From MWBV01 sp964447315 (GTDB lineage: Archaea > Nanobdellota > Nanobdellia > Pacearchaeales > GW2011-AR1): a DNA stretch of 15,510 nt. Of this stretch, positions 1 to 8,060 are shown piece after piece; the first letter of the stretch is position 1; the number at the start of each line of letters is the position of its first letter. The notes under the pieces were generated by a model that was given only the letters and a program-made list of their open reading frames with translations, made no database searches and was not told the origin of the DNA. The DNA lies in assembly GCA_964447315.1 (NCBI GenBank), contig CAYURQ010000019.1:1-15510 (forward strand). Direction: 5' to 3'. The translations under genes and the position numbers were made by a program.

Positions 1-2
1 AA

Positions 3-857
3 GATAGAAAACCCCATGTTGATTTTAAAACAATTGATTCTACACTTTGGTTTATTATTGGAAATTATATTTATGAAAAAAGGTACAAAGATTCTAGTTT
101 AATGAAAAAATATAAAAAAAATATTGAAAAAGCATATTTTTGGTTGGATTGTCAGGATTCAGGAGAATCAGGAAGCTTAACACAATTGCCTACGAGTGAT
201 TGGCAAGATGCATTTCCCCATAGATATGGAGACACAATTAATACTCAAGCACTTTATTATCATGCTTTAAATTTAGCTGGAAAAAAGTATCAAGCTAAAA
301 AACTTAAAAAGTTAATTAATGAACACCCTGAAGATGGCTTATGGGATAAAAAAAATGAGTATTATTATTCATTTAGATGGAAAAACCATGGGAAATACAA
401 AGAAATTTCTGATTGGTTTGATACCTTAGGAAACTTATTATCTATTATTTTTGGATTAGGAGATGAAAAACATGCAAAAAAAATTTTAAGTTATATTGAA
501 AAAAAGAAATTAGCTTATCCTTACCCAATACCTAGTATTCACCCCCCCATAACTAAAAAAAGTAAACACTGGAAAGACTATTATTTGGATTGTGATGCTG
601 GAACTCCTGGAGATTATGCAAACGGAGGAATTTGGGGATACATTGGAGGATTTTACATTTTAGCTTTAATTAAAATCAAGAAATTTAAATTAGCAAAAGA
701 AATGCTTGAGAAATTAGCTGAAAAAAATTTAAATGGTAATTTTCCTGAATGGACACACGCAAAAACAAAACTCCACGTTGGTAAATTACAAGCTTGGGAA
801 GCTGGAATGTTTATTTTGGCATACGAATCTTTTAAAAATAAAAAAATCTTATTATAA
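3..857 (+). CDS. (alpha/alpha)6-barrel glycoside hydrolase, C-terminal part (partial)
   Basis: The reading frame is open to the left edge, so the first internal ATG at 102 is not the true start and this is the C-terminal part of a longer protein. The first visible segment holds TIDSTLWFIIG, followed by a TSDWQDAFPHRYGDTINTQALYY block and a late LQAWEAGMF block. This pattern of aromatic-rich helices with paired acidic residues is typical of six-hairpin glycosidases such as the amylo-alpha-1,6-glucosidase C-terminal domain and GH100-like invertases. The DW-D segment would sit at the barrel centre. The substrate cannot be read from the sequence. It is followed after 23 bases by a GH130 gene in the same direction, so the two are probably co-transcribed and act on one glycan. 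The superfamily call is fairly safe; the family is not. Confidence 0.7.
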   Translation, partial: DRKPHVDFKTIDSTLWFIIGNYIYEKRYKDSSLMKKYKKNIEKAYFWLDCQDSGESGSLTQLPTSDWQDAFPHRYGDTINTQALYYHALNLAGKKYQAKKLKKLINEHPEDGLWDKKNEYYYSFRWKNHGKYKEISDWFDTLGNLLSIIFGLGDEKHAKKILSYIEKKKLAYPYPIPSIHPPITKKSKHWKDYYLDCDAGTPGDYANGGIWGYIGGFYILALIKIKKFKLAKEMLEKLAEKNLNGNFPEWTHAKTKLHVGKLQAWEAGMFILAYESFKNKKILL

Positions 858-870
858 TTATACTCTAAAA

Positions 871-875
871 GAGGT
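871..875 (+). promoter_or_regulatory. Shine-Dalgarno site of the GH130 gene
   Basis: GAGGT lies five bases before the ATG at 881. It is one of the few clear Shine-Dalgarno sequences in the window and fits a downstream gene of an operon, whereas many first genes here appear leaderless. Confidence 0.6.
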
Positions 876-880
876 AAAAA

Positions 881-2047
881 ATGGAAAAATCCAGTGATAA
901 ATTAAAAATAAAAAAAGAAAAGGTTTTATTGAAACAAAAAGATATTAAACCAAGTTCCTCAAAGTTTGAAGTATTATCTGTAATGAATCCTGGTGTTGAA
1001 AGATTAAAAGATGGGAGAGTTATTTTATATGTTAGAGTTATTGAAAGATTAAAAAAATACGATGATGAAAAATATTTTTATTCTCCAAGATATGTTGGAA
1101 TTAAAAAAAATGAATTCAAAATTAAAATAGATAAGTTTCCAAAAACAAAAATAAATGACTTCAATGAAGTTGCTTGTGAGTTTAAAGATGGAACAAAAAG
1201 ATTAACTTTTATTTCACATTTTAGAAAAGTTATTTTAAATAAAAAAGGAGAGGAAATTATTTCAATTGATAAAAAACCAAGCTTTTATGGATTAACTTGG
1301 GATGGAGAATTGGGAGTTGAAGATGCTCGTATAACAAGAATAGGTGATTTATATGTAATGACTTATGTTTCTCTTTCAAGAGAAGATAATATTTCAACAA
1401 GTTATGCTATTTCAAACGATTGTTTGTCTTGGTATAGAAGAGGAATTATTTTTAAAGAGCAAAATAAAGATGTTGTTTTGTTTCCTGAGATAATAAATAA
1501 ACAATATATTGCATTAAACAGACCAGAAGGAAATTTCCAGTTCAGCCCACCTCATATATGGATTAGTTATTCAAAAGACCTAGAACATTGGGGTGATTCA
1601 GATTCTGTTAAAATCACAAAACCTGGTTCCTGGGATTATGGAAGAATTGGTGCAGGGCCTCCTCCAATCAAAACTTCAGAAGGATGGCTTATTATTTATC
1701 ATGCTGTACGTGATAAAAAAGAAAATAAAAAAGAAAAAGGGATTCTAAAAAAAATATTTGCTCATGAACAAATTGATATGACTTATTATTATGCTAGTGC
1801 TGCTCTTCTTGATTTAAAAAATCCAAAAAAAGTACTTAAAAAATCTCATAAACCTATTTTAAGTCCAACAAAAAAACATCAAAAGAGTTTATTTGAAGAC
1901 AAAAAAGTAATTTTCCCTACTGGAAGAGTTGTTACTGAAAATAAAAAAGATGTTTTAATTTATTCTGGTGCAGGAGATGGTCTTACAACTTTCAGAAAAA
2001 TTTCAATTGCAGAAATTATGAAAATGCTTAAACCAATAAAAAAATAA
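881..2047 (+). CDS. GH130 family beta-mannoside phosphorylase/hydrolase
   Basis: This is a five-bladed beta-propeller enzyme of glycoside hydrolase family 130, which cleaves beta-mannosides, usually by phosphorolysis that releases mannose 1-phosphate. Recognisable family blocks are NPGVER (residues 36-41), GVEDARIT (145-152, with D148 the expected catalytic aspartate), VVLFPE (198-203), NRPEG (213-217) and GAGPPPIKTSEGWLIIYHA (257-275). Its 388 residues are in the normal range. The family motif is usually GVEDPR, so the alanine here is a small departure. I cannot decide from sequence whether it is a phosphorylase or a hydrolase. It follows a six-hairpin glycosidase gene and converges, eight bases apart, on a glycosyltransferase operon, which supports a role in turnover of a glycan made by the same cluster. 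Confidence 0.9.
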   Translation: MEKSSDKLKIKKEKVLLKQKDIKPSSSKFEVLSVMNPGVERLKDGRVILYVRVIERLKKYDDEKYFYSPRYVGIKKNEFKIKIDKFPKTKINDFNEVACEFKDGTKRLTFISHFRKVILNKKGEEIISIDKKPSFYGLTWDGELGVEDARITRIGDLYVMTYVSLSREDNISTSYAISNDCLSWYRRGIIFKEQNKDVVLFPEIINKQYIALNRPEGNFQFSPPHIWISYSKDLEHWGDSDSVKITKPGSWDYGRIGAGPPPIKTSEGWLIIYHAVRDKKENKKEKGILKKIFAHEQIDMTYYYASAALLDLKNPKKVLKKSHKPILSPTKKHQKSLFEDKKVIFPTGRVVTENKKDVLIYSGAGDGLTTFRKISIAEIMKMLKPIKK

Positions 2048-2055
2048 AAATATTT

Positions 2056-3195
2056 TTAACTTAAATTCAACTTTTCTTTAATAATATCAAGCATTTTCTT
2101 GGAAGTTACATGGTAATCTAAATTTTCTTGAACGTGTTTTCTCCCAGCTTGACCCATTGTTTTGCAAAGTTCAGGACTTTCTAAAAGCATTTGAGTGTAT
2201 TTCTTTAAATCATTTATATCTGCTCTATACCCAAATGTTTTAGGAATATCAAATTTAACAATTTGTTTTGTTGAATATCCCATGCTGGGATATGCCCATT
2301 CTTCTGTTAATTGGATTTCTTCTGCTGGTCTTGCTAGGAATCCTGTTTTTTCATGAATAACTGTTTCAGCTGGTCCTCCTGCATCAATTGTAATAACTGG
2401 TTTACCACAAGACATTGCCTCTACTTGAATCATCCCAAAGCCTTCAATTCTTGAAGGTGCTGCATAAATATCACATGCATTTAAAACATCAACCATAAAC
2501 TCTGGGGAGAAAGCATCATCTAAGAAAGTAACTTTATCTCTTATCCCTAATTCTTCAGCAAGAGTTTCTTCTTTGTCTCTCCAATCAGATGAACATTCAC
2601 TTGGCCATGATTTGCAAACGTATCTCCATTTTTTAAATTCCTTATCTATTTCAGCTAAAGCTCGAAACATTTCTTGAGCTCCTTTTGAAGTTACATCTCC
2701 GCCCATTGTTAAAATCATTCTTTCATCATCCCTAACTCCTAACATTCTACGGATTTCCATTCTTTTTTCTTGATCTATCTCGGGCTTGAACAGCTCAGAA
2801 TCAATTCCAATAAAAGCAGGATAAATCTTGCTAATATCAACTCCATCTCTTTTATAGACATCTTTTACCCATTGACTTGTTGTGAACATTAAAGGTAATT
2901 TGTTGAATTCTTCTTGATAATTCGCAACCCAACCATCTGCATTAAACCAAGGAACAGTTGTAACTCCCCACTTAAGAGGTTCTTGAACAATTTCAGGGAC
3001 ATTTCCCCAAAATCCAATTCCAATAACTACATCGGGTTTCCAATGTCTCAAATAAAACTCTTTCTGAATACTATCTTTGAAATGGCAGGGTTTAGCATCA
3101 ACCCCTAAATCCAATAATCCTTTATACAAATAGTTTCCTTGCAGGCTTTGCCCATCTGATTCAACAGGGTAAGGAAATAAAACCAATATTTTCAT
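2056..3195 (-). CDS. GT4 family glycosyltransferase
   Basis: This is a GT-B fold retaining glycosyltransferase that moves a sugar from a nucleotide donor to a glycan or lipid acceptor at the cytoplasmic side of the membrane. The N-terminal Rossmann domain begins MKILVLFPYP and carries a glycine-rich acceptor loop. The C-terminal donor domain starts near residue 158 (MILTMGGDVTSKGA) and contains the E-x7-E signature as EGFGMIQVE (E251 and E259) followed by AMSCGKPVI. No membrane segment is present. It is the last gene of a minus-strand operon, seven bases after the PIG-L deacetylase gene. The 379-residue length is usual. The donor and acceptor are unknown; a mannosyl donor is a guess from the nearby GH130 gene. 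Confidence 0.88.
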   Translation of the reverse strand: MKILVLFPYPVESDGQSLQGNYLYKGLLDLGVDAKPCHFKDSIQKEFYLRHWKPDVVIGIGFWGNVPEIVQEPLKWGVTTVPWFNADGWVANYQEEFNKLPLMFTTSQWVKDVYKRDGVDISKIYPAFIGIDSELFKPEIDQEKRMEIRRMLGVRDDERMILTMGGDVTSKGAQEMFRALAEIDKEFKKWRYVCKSWPSECSSDWRDKEETLAEELGIRDKVTFLDDAFSPEFMVDVLNACDIYAAPSRIEGFGMIQVEAMSCGKPVITIDAGGPAETVIHEKTGFLARPAEEIQLTEEWAYPSMGYSTKQIVKFDIPKTFGYRADINDLKKYTQMLLESPELCKTMGQAGRKHVQENLDYHVTSKKMLDIIKEKLNLS

Positions 3196-3202
3196 TTTAT
3201 CA

Positions 3203-3793
3203 TTATCTTATTTTTTTAAATGACTCAATTTGATTACAGCTTTTTTCTTCGAAACCTCCTTGTTGATAGCCGTAAATATTTTTAATCAGAGCCTTCTTAA
3301 TACTTAACTCTTTGTTTTTAAGTTTTATAAAGTTATTTGTATTTGAGTTGGGTATTGCATAGCCTTGATAATTATTCTTTCTCTTGAGGTATGCAAAGTT
3401 AAGAAAATGTTTTGTTTTAATATCATTTTTATCCACGAGATATTTAATAATTTTATGTAGCTCTTTATGTCTTACATGCCCGTACTCTCCATTTGCTCCG
3501 TGCGTGTAAACCAAATCAAAAGGCTTTGCGCAATGCTTGTTAATTGTTTTAATTACCTTTTGCTTGTCCCAAGGATTTGAAGTTGTGTCATTGAAATCAT
3601 AAATAAATCCTTTAACACCTAAAACTTTACAAACTTTGAAAAATTTTGGATTTCTATCTTTGTCTGACTGTCTTGTTAAACATAAAACTTTTGTATTCCA
3701 ATCATCTTTTTCTTTATGTTTTAGAAGTGTTCCTCCCATCCAAATCAATTCATCATCAGGATGTGCAACAACAACTAGAACTCTTTTTTTCAT
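3203..3793 (-). CDS. PIG-L (LmbE) family N-acetylglucosamine deacetylase
   Basis: The N terminus VLVVVAHPDDELIWMGG carries the family AHPDDE zinc motif at residues 10-15, and YTHGANGEYGHVRHKELH (97-113) carries the second metal-binding histidine block. Family members remove N-acetyl groups from GlcNAc-containing substrates such as GlcNAc-phosphoinositides, mycothiol precursors or lipid-linked glycans. At 196 residues it is a compact single-domain member without signal peptide. It lies between two glycosyltransferase genes with gaps of only five and seven bases, so it is translated from the same transcript and probably modifies an amino sugar in the glycan they make. The family call is firm; the substrate is inferred from context. 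Confidence 0.9.
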   Translation of the reverse strand: MKKRVLVVVAHPDDELIWMGGTLLKHKEKDDWNTKVLCLTRQSDKDRNPKFFKVCKVLGVKGFIYDFNDTTSNPWDKQKVIKTINKHCAKPFDLVYTHGANGEYGHVRHKELHKIIKYLVDKNDIKTKHFLNFAYLKRKNNYQGYAIPNSNTNNFIKLKNKELSIKKALIKNIYGYQQGGFEEKSCNQIESFKKIR

Positions 3794-3798
3794 TTAAA

Positions 3799-6024
3799 TC
3801 ATTTAGATGAACGTCTTTTCTTTTTCTGTTCTTCTAAGAAAATTCTTGCCATTAAATAAGAAACAGTTGATTCAGCACCTTGGTTAAGATTAACTGAGTG
3901 TCTTCCAAGACCATCATAACAACCTCCACTACTCTCATTATAAATCATTTGGTTTAAGTGATTTTTTCCTAAAAACCAGTTGAAAGCTTTAACTGCTTTT
4001 TGATAATATTCTTGGTCTTGAGTTATTTCATATGCTGTTAAAAATGCTTGCACAATATAAGAAACATCTAGTGGTTGTTGGTCAAATAAAGCTCTCTTAC
4101 CGTTTCTATTATACCATCCATTTTGCCCAATAGGATAAATTTCATCTTCAATAAAAACTGTGTCTGATAAAAAATTTAAAGTTGCTTCTCCTACTTTAAG
4201 ATATTTTTCATCTCCTGTAATTTCATAAGCTAAGAATAATGCTTCTGGAAGTTTTGCATTTGCATAAGTTAGGAAAGGTTCAAACCATTCCCAATCTTCT
4301 CCTGCTTCTTCATCATACCTCTCAACAAGTCTATCTGCAAGAGCCTTAATTAAGTAAATTGCTTCTTGATTAGGATTATCTTTACAATAATAAGCTAATC
4401 CAGAAATTGCAAATGCCATTGAACGTGTTGAACTTAGTGAATTTATTTTATCAAAAGATTTAGTGAACATTTGCCTTGCTTTTTCTTTTAATTTCTCATC
4501 TTGTACTTTGTAAATGCAATATCCTAAAGACCAAATTGTTCTTCCAAAAGAATCATCACTATATTTATTTGTTGATTCTTCTTCATTCTTATGATTGTTT
4601 CTGAAATTTCCATCTGTTTCTTGAGAACGTTCAATGAATCTTAAGTAAGTTTTTGTTAATTTACTTGGAAGACCTTTATTTCCTAAATTATCGTGGAGTA
4701 TTGAGAAAATTAAAGCTCTTGAATTATCATCTATTGTATATCCAGAACTAATATCTGGCTCTGCATGATTTGCAAATTGTATTAAACCATATTCATCAGT
4801 CATATTTTGTAAATGATTTAATTTAATTTTAGGGAATTTTTCTGTAAGCTCTTCTCTTAATTTAACTATCTTATTAAAAATTCTAAGATAACTTAGTGCA
4901 ACGTTTGGCCAAATCATTTGTCTTGAGAAAGCATAAGCATTTTTTTCCAACAAATCTTTGTACTCTGGGTCATCTAATATTTTGTTTATTGCATTTGCAT
5001 AAGAATCTGGATTTTTAAACTTAGCTAAAATTCCCCTTTCAGCAGAAAGCATTTCTTCTGCATAAATAATTGGAGTTGAAATAATTGCTTTTCCAGCACC
5101 CATTGCATAAGCTAAAGTCCCGCTTGTAATTTGGTTTTTTTCAAGATTTGTACAAACATAAATGTCAGATGCCTGAAGAAATTGAGTTATTTCATCTAAA
5201 CTCAAATATTTATTATAGAATTTCACATTATCTTTCAACCCTAATTTATTTATTAATTGGATTAATTCTCTTCTATAAGATTCGCCCTCTTCATTTCTAA
5301 CTACTGGGTGGGTTTCCCCCATTATTAAATAAACAATCTCTGGATGTTTTTCAACAACTTTTGGCAATGCTTTAATCATATGCTCTATACCTTTGCCTCT
5401 GCTTAACAAACCAAATGTTGAAATTACCTTTTTTCCCTGAAGATTTAATTTATCTTTCATTTTTTCTGGTTTTTTGAAAGCAACAGAAGGAATTCCATGA
5501 TGAACAACAAATAGTTTTGATTTTGGTATTCCGTAGTCTTCATTTAGAATTTTAACTGCTGTCTCAGCCATAACAATTACTGCAGAAGATCTCTCAACTA
5601 TTGCTTGAACTAGTTTTTTTCTTTCTTCTTCTGGACTTGGCAAAACACTATGAAAAGTCATTACAACTGGTTTTTCTAATGCTTCTAAAAAAGGAACAAG
5701 ATAACACCCATAATCCCCTCCAAATATTCCAAATTCATGCTGGATAGAAACAATTTTTATATCATCTCTTTCATTTATCTTTTTTGCAATGTCAATATAA
5801 TGATTAATATCTTCTTTATCAATCTCCATTATAACTTTTCTATTATAATTATACAATTCTTCTGGGGCATTTAAGGCAACAACTTTAGATTTAAGTTTTG
5901 GGTTGAAACGCTTATCCATTGCCTTAGATAAGTCTTGAGTAAATGTTGCAATTCCACATTCCTTAGGAGGATAATTGCTTAGAAAGCAAGTTTTGATTGA
6001 GTTTAAGTTGATTTCGTGTACCAT
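3799..6024 (-). CDS. GT4 glycosyltransferase fused to an (alpha/alpha)6-barrel domain
   Basis: This is a two-domain protein of 741 residues. Residues 1-390 are a GT-B glycosyltransferase of family 4 with YPPKECGIATFT at 19-29, HHGIPS at 175-180, TFGLLSRGKGIEHMI at 203-217 and the donor-site segment QITSGTLAYAMGAGKAIIST (298-317), in which the usual second glutamate of E-x7-E is not evident. Residues 395-735 are an all-helical domain with GYTIDDNSRAL near 428-438 and later W- and Y-rich helix pairs, resembling six-hairpin glycosidase or epimerase barrels. The same fusion occurs in bacteria and archaea, often beside GH130 genes. It leads the minus-strand operon and has its own promoter and Shine-Dalgarno site. 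The C-terminal domain may process or hold the product of the N-terminal transferase; this is inference. Confidence 0.87.
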   Translation of the reverse strand: MVHEINLNSIKTCFLSNYPPKECGIATFTQDLSKAMDKRFNPKLKSKVVALNAPEELYNYNRKVIMEIDKEDINHYIDIAKKINERDDIKIVSIQHEFGIFGGDYGCYLVPFLEALEKPVVMTFHSVLPSPEEERKKLVQAIVERSSAVIVMAETAVKILNEDYGIPKSKLFVVHHGIPSVAFKKPEKMKDKLNLQGKKVISTFGLLSRGKGIEHMIKALPKVVEKHPEIVYLIMGETHPVVRNEEGESYRRELIQLINKLGLKDNVKFYNKYLSLDEITQFLQASDIYVCTNLEKNQITSGTLAYAMGAGKAIISTPIIYAEEMLSAERGILAKFKNPDSYANAINKILDDPEYKDLLEKNAYAFSRQMIWPNVALSYLRIFNKIVKLREELTEKFPKIKLNHLQNMTDEYGLIQFANHAEPDISSGYTIDDNSRALIFSILHDNLGNKGLPSKLTKTYLRFIERSQETDGNFRNNHKNEEESTNKYSDDSFGRTIWSLGYCIYKVQDEKLKEKARQMFTKSFDKINSLSSTRSMAFAISGLAYYCKDNPNQEAIYLIKALADRLVERYDEEAGEDWEWFEPFLTYANAKLPEALFLAYEITGDEKYLKVGEATLNFLSDTVFIEDEIYPIGQNGWYNRNGKRALFDQQPLDVSYIVQAFLTAYEITQDQEYYQKAVKAFNWFLGKNHLNQMIYNESSGGCYDGLGRHSVNLNQGAESTVSYLMARIFLEEQKKKRRSSK

Positions 6025-6025
6025 T

Positions 6026-6069
6026 TCACCTTTAATTTATCTAATCATCACGCAAATTAAGTTTATAAA
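6026..6069 (-). promoter_or_regulatory. Promoter and Shine-Dalgarno site of the glycosyltransferase operon
   Basis: Reading the minus strand, a TTTATAAA box lies at 6069-6062 and an AGGTGA Shine-Dalgarno site at 6031-6026, ahead of the ATG whose first base is 6024. A start about 26 bases after the box would give a leader near 15 bases that includes the ribosome site. This distinguishes the operon from the leaderless genes elsewhere in the window. Confidence 0.6.
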
Positions 6070-6144
6070 TTTTGTTGAAAGAGTGTGCGCGAGTGATTTG
6101 CATAAGATTTTAAAAAATAATTAAATATATTTTATCGACGAGAA

Positions 6145-6987
6145 TTAAGCTTTTTTAATGTCTGAAGATTTTTTCCACTCTACGTAGTTTTTTTCAAGGA
6201 TGTCTATAACTTCTTGTCTCTTGTCGCTTTGCCCGAGTCCTTTCCAATCAAGGACAGCAAAGTCTACTTCTTCTTTTGTTTTATTAATTGCTTCTAAAAT
6301 CATTTCTTTTGTTATTGGCATAACATAACTTGGGATTATATGGGCAATAGCAACATTACTTTTGCTCTGAATTTTGTTGAAATTTGGACAATAATGAGGA
6401 CCTCCCAATCCTATTGCTATCTCACGATAAGGATTTTCCTTGAATTCAGAAATTGTTTCATCAATTGTTTTTGCAATTGCAAACCCTGCACGCCTGTCTT
6501 GCCATTCTGTTTCTGTTGATCCAATCTCAATAAAAACGCATGGCTTATCAATCAATGGTCCGTGATGTGTTACTTCTAAAGTTACTTTATAATCAGTGAG
6601 ATTAAACTTTTCACGATTTTTCATTAGCTTTTCAAACATGAATTTATTGAAAACAGCAGATGCAGGACAGATTTTTCCTGGAACTCCTCCATAATCTGCT
6701 GAACGCCAATTTCCTGGTGCATGTACTGAAAGAGATTTTTCTTTTTTCTCTGATTGATGCTTTGATGCAAAAATAATAAAGTCATATTTATTTATTTTTT
6801 CTAAATCAAGGTTTTCAGTATAAATTGTATGTTCATCAACTAGATAAAAATCATAACTAGAATTATCATCTGAATGTGTATTCATTGATTTAAGTAAGGG
6901 ATTAGGTCTAAACTGGGATAATTGAGTGGTTATATTAATTCCTGCTAAGTCTTTTTTGCTTGCTATAATTAAATATTTTTTAAACAT
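6145..6987 (-). CDS. dtdA: D-aminoacyl-tRNA deacylase, archaeal type
   Basis: DtdA (DTD2/GEK1 type) hydrolyses the ester between D-amino acids and tRNA, so that wrongly charged D-aminoacyl-tRNAs are recycled in the cytoplasm. The sequence shows the family blocks APGNW (90-94), GVPGKICPAS (101-110), EVTHHGPL (138-145), FIEIGSTETEW (152-162), AIGLGGPHYCP (191-201) and AHIIPSYVMP (215-224), including the metal-site histidines expected around THHGP and GGPHY. Length (280 residues) is typical. This form is found in archaea and plants, so it is the clearest taxonomic marker in the window. It is transcribed away from the panD operon from a shared intergenic space. An aspartate/glutamate racemase sits 6 kb away in the array; a functional link is speculative. 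Confidence 0.95.
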   Translation of the reverse strand: MFKKYLIIASKKDLAGINITTQLSQFRPNPLLKSMNTHSDDNSSYDFYLVDEHTIYTENLDLEKINKYDFIIFASKHQSEKKEKSLSVHAPGNWRSADYGGVPGKICPASAVFNKFMFEKLMKNREKFNLTDYKVTLEVTHHGPLIDKPCVFIEIGSTETEWQDRRAGFAIAKTIDETISEFKENPYREIAIGLGGPHYCPNFNKIQSKSNVAIAHIIPSYVMPITKEMILEAINKTKEEVDFAVLDWKGLGQSDKRQEVIDILEKNYVEWKKSSDIKKA

Positions 6988-7023
6988 GGTTAAGTATAAA
7001 TACCTAACTTATTAAATATTATT
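6988..7023. promoter_or_regulatory. Interleaved divergent promoters of dtdA and the panD operon
   Basis: Only 36 bases separate two divergent start codons. On the + strand TATAAATA (6995-7002) is centred about 26 bases before the ATG at 7024. On the minus strand an ATTTAAT-like box (around 7011-7019) is centred about 27 bases before the dtdA ATG ending at 6987. Each box lies beyond the midpoint, so the two promoters interlock and both transcripts would be leaderless. Binding of TBP to one would probably hinder the other. Confidence 0.6.
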
Positions 7024-7287
7024 ATGTTAGAGGTTTGGAAAATACTTATTGGAATAGGGTTTTTAGTAGGAGGAGTTTTTATAGGAAAAGTTCTTGCTGG
7101 ATTTACCAAAGAAGAGCTTCAAGAAGGACAGCCTTACTTTAAATTACTTGTAATAATTGGATTAGTTGGAGGATTAATTGGATTGATTATTGGAAATGAT
7201 GTTTTACTTTTTACAATGTTTTTTATTGCCATAGTTAGTGTTCAAAGTGTTAAAAAACCTAAGAAAAAGAAGTCAAAGAAAAAATGA
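7024..7287 (+). CDS. Small membrane protein with lysine-rich tail
   Basis: I do not recognise a family. The 87 residues contain three hydrophobic stretches, about 5-26, 39-57 and 59-75, with glycine-rich faces (LIGIGFLVGGVFIG and IIGLVGGLIGLIIG), then a strongly basic tail KKPKKKKSKKK that should stay in the cytoplasm. Between the first two segments is a short polar loop FTKEELQEGQPY. The ATG is placed 26 bases after a TATA box, which supports a leaderless start. The stop codon overlaps the next start as ATGA at 7284-7287, so it is translationally coupled to panD. Its role may be structural; nothing indicates an enzyme. Confidence 0.75.
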   Translation: MLEVWKILIGIGFLVGGVFIGKVLAGFTKEELQEGQPYFKLLVIIGLVGGLIGLIIGNDVLLFTMFFIAIVSVQSVKKPKKKKSKKK

Positions 7288-7628
7288 GGTTTATGCTATG
7301 CTCAAAAATACATAAAGCAATTGTTACAGAAGCTGATTTAGAATATGTTGGGAGTATTACTATTGATGAGGATTTAATTGAACTAGTTGATTTAATTGAG
7401 GGTGAAAAAGTTCTGGTTGTAGATAATACAAATGGAGCAAGGCTTGAGACTTATGTTATCAAAGGTAAAAGAGGTTCAGGGATTATCTGTATGAATGGGG
7501 CTGCTGCTCATTTAATTGAAAAAGGAGATGAGATAATTATTATGGGTTTTACATTAAGTGATAAAAAAATAAAACCAAAAAGTATTTTAGTTGATAAAAA
7601 TAATAAGTTTCTAAGGTATTTAGAATGA
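7284..7628 (+). CDS. panD: Aspartate 1-decarboxylase, pyruvoyl type
   Basis: PanD makes beta-alanine from L-aspartate for pantothenate and coenzyme A. The proenzyme cuts itself before a serine that becomes the pyruvoyl group. Here the cleavage site is YVGS with G23-S24. Other conserved active-site residues are present: K8, the TNGAR block ending in R53, Y57 and the NGAAAH block starting at N71. The 114 residues are close to the bacterial length of about 126, with a shortened C terminus. Most archaea use a PLP-dependent decarboxylase for this step, so a bacterial-type PanD is noteworthy. It overlaps both neighbours by four bases (ATGA), implying one coupled operon. No other pantothenate gene is visible. 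Confidence 0.92.
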   Translation: MRFMLCSKIHKAIVTEADLEYVGSITIDEDLIELVDLIEGEKVLVVDNTNGARLETYVIKGKRGSGIICMNGAAAHLIEKGDEIIIMGFTLSDKKIKPKSILVDKNNKFLRYLE

Positions 7629-8050
7629 ACAAAGAAAATGAAAAAGTTGTATGTGTAAGTGGATATTTTAATCCAATGCATGTTGGGCATGTTCGTATGA
7701 TGAAAGATGCTAAAAAGCTAGGAACAAAGTTAATTGTAATTGTGAACAATGATAAACAAGCAATTATGAAAAAAGGAAAAATAATTATTCCTGAGCAAGA
7801 TAGACTTGAAATGGTTAAAGCAATTAAATGGGTTGATGATGCTTTATTGGCTATTGATGAAGATAAGACAGTTTGTGAAACCTTGGGTAAAATTAAACCA
7901 GATGTTTTTGCAAATGGAGGAGACAGGGGTTCAAGTAATGTGCCTGAAGATAGAATATGTTTGGAATTAGGAATTGAAATGGTTTACAATATCGGAGAGG
8001 GTGGAAAAGTTGATAGTTCTACTGATATAATTAAAAGAGCAGCAAGCTAA
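7625..8050 (+). CDS. Cytidylyltransferase-like nucleotidyltransferase (HxGH family)
   Basis: The protein has the nucleotidyltransferase core: SGYFNPMHVGHVRMM (residues 12-26) with the HxGH motif at 19-22, FANGGDRG (95-102), and a C-terminal SSTDIIKR (131-138) equivalent to the family ISSTxIR motif. Such enzymes transfer AMP or CMP from a nucleoside triphosphate to a phosphorylated acceptor, as in heptose-1-phosphate adenylyltransferase, glycerol-3-phosphate cytidylyltransferase, FAD synthase or phosphopantetheine adenylyltransferase. The GGDR and GGKVDSST segments look closest to the RfaE-like group. Its coupling to panD could suggest coenzyme A synthesis, but the sequence does not look like archaeal CoaD to me. 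The acceptor is therefore undetermined. Confidence 0.82.
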   Translation: MNKENEKVVCVSGYFNPMHVGHVRMMKDAKKLGTKLIVIVNNDKQAIMKKGKIIIPEQDRLEMVKAIKWVDDALLAIDEDKTVCETLGKIKPDVFANGGDRGSSNVPEDRICLELGIEMVYNIGEGGKVDSSTDIIKRAAS

Positions 8051-8060
8051 GTGAATAAAA

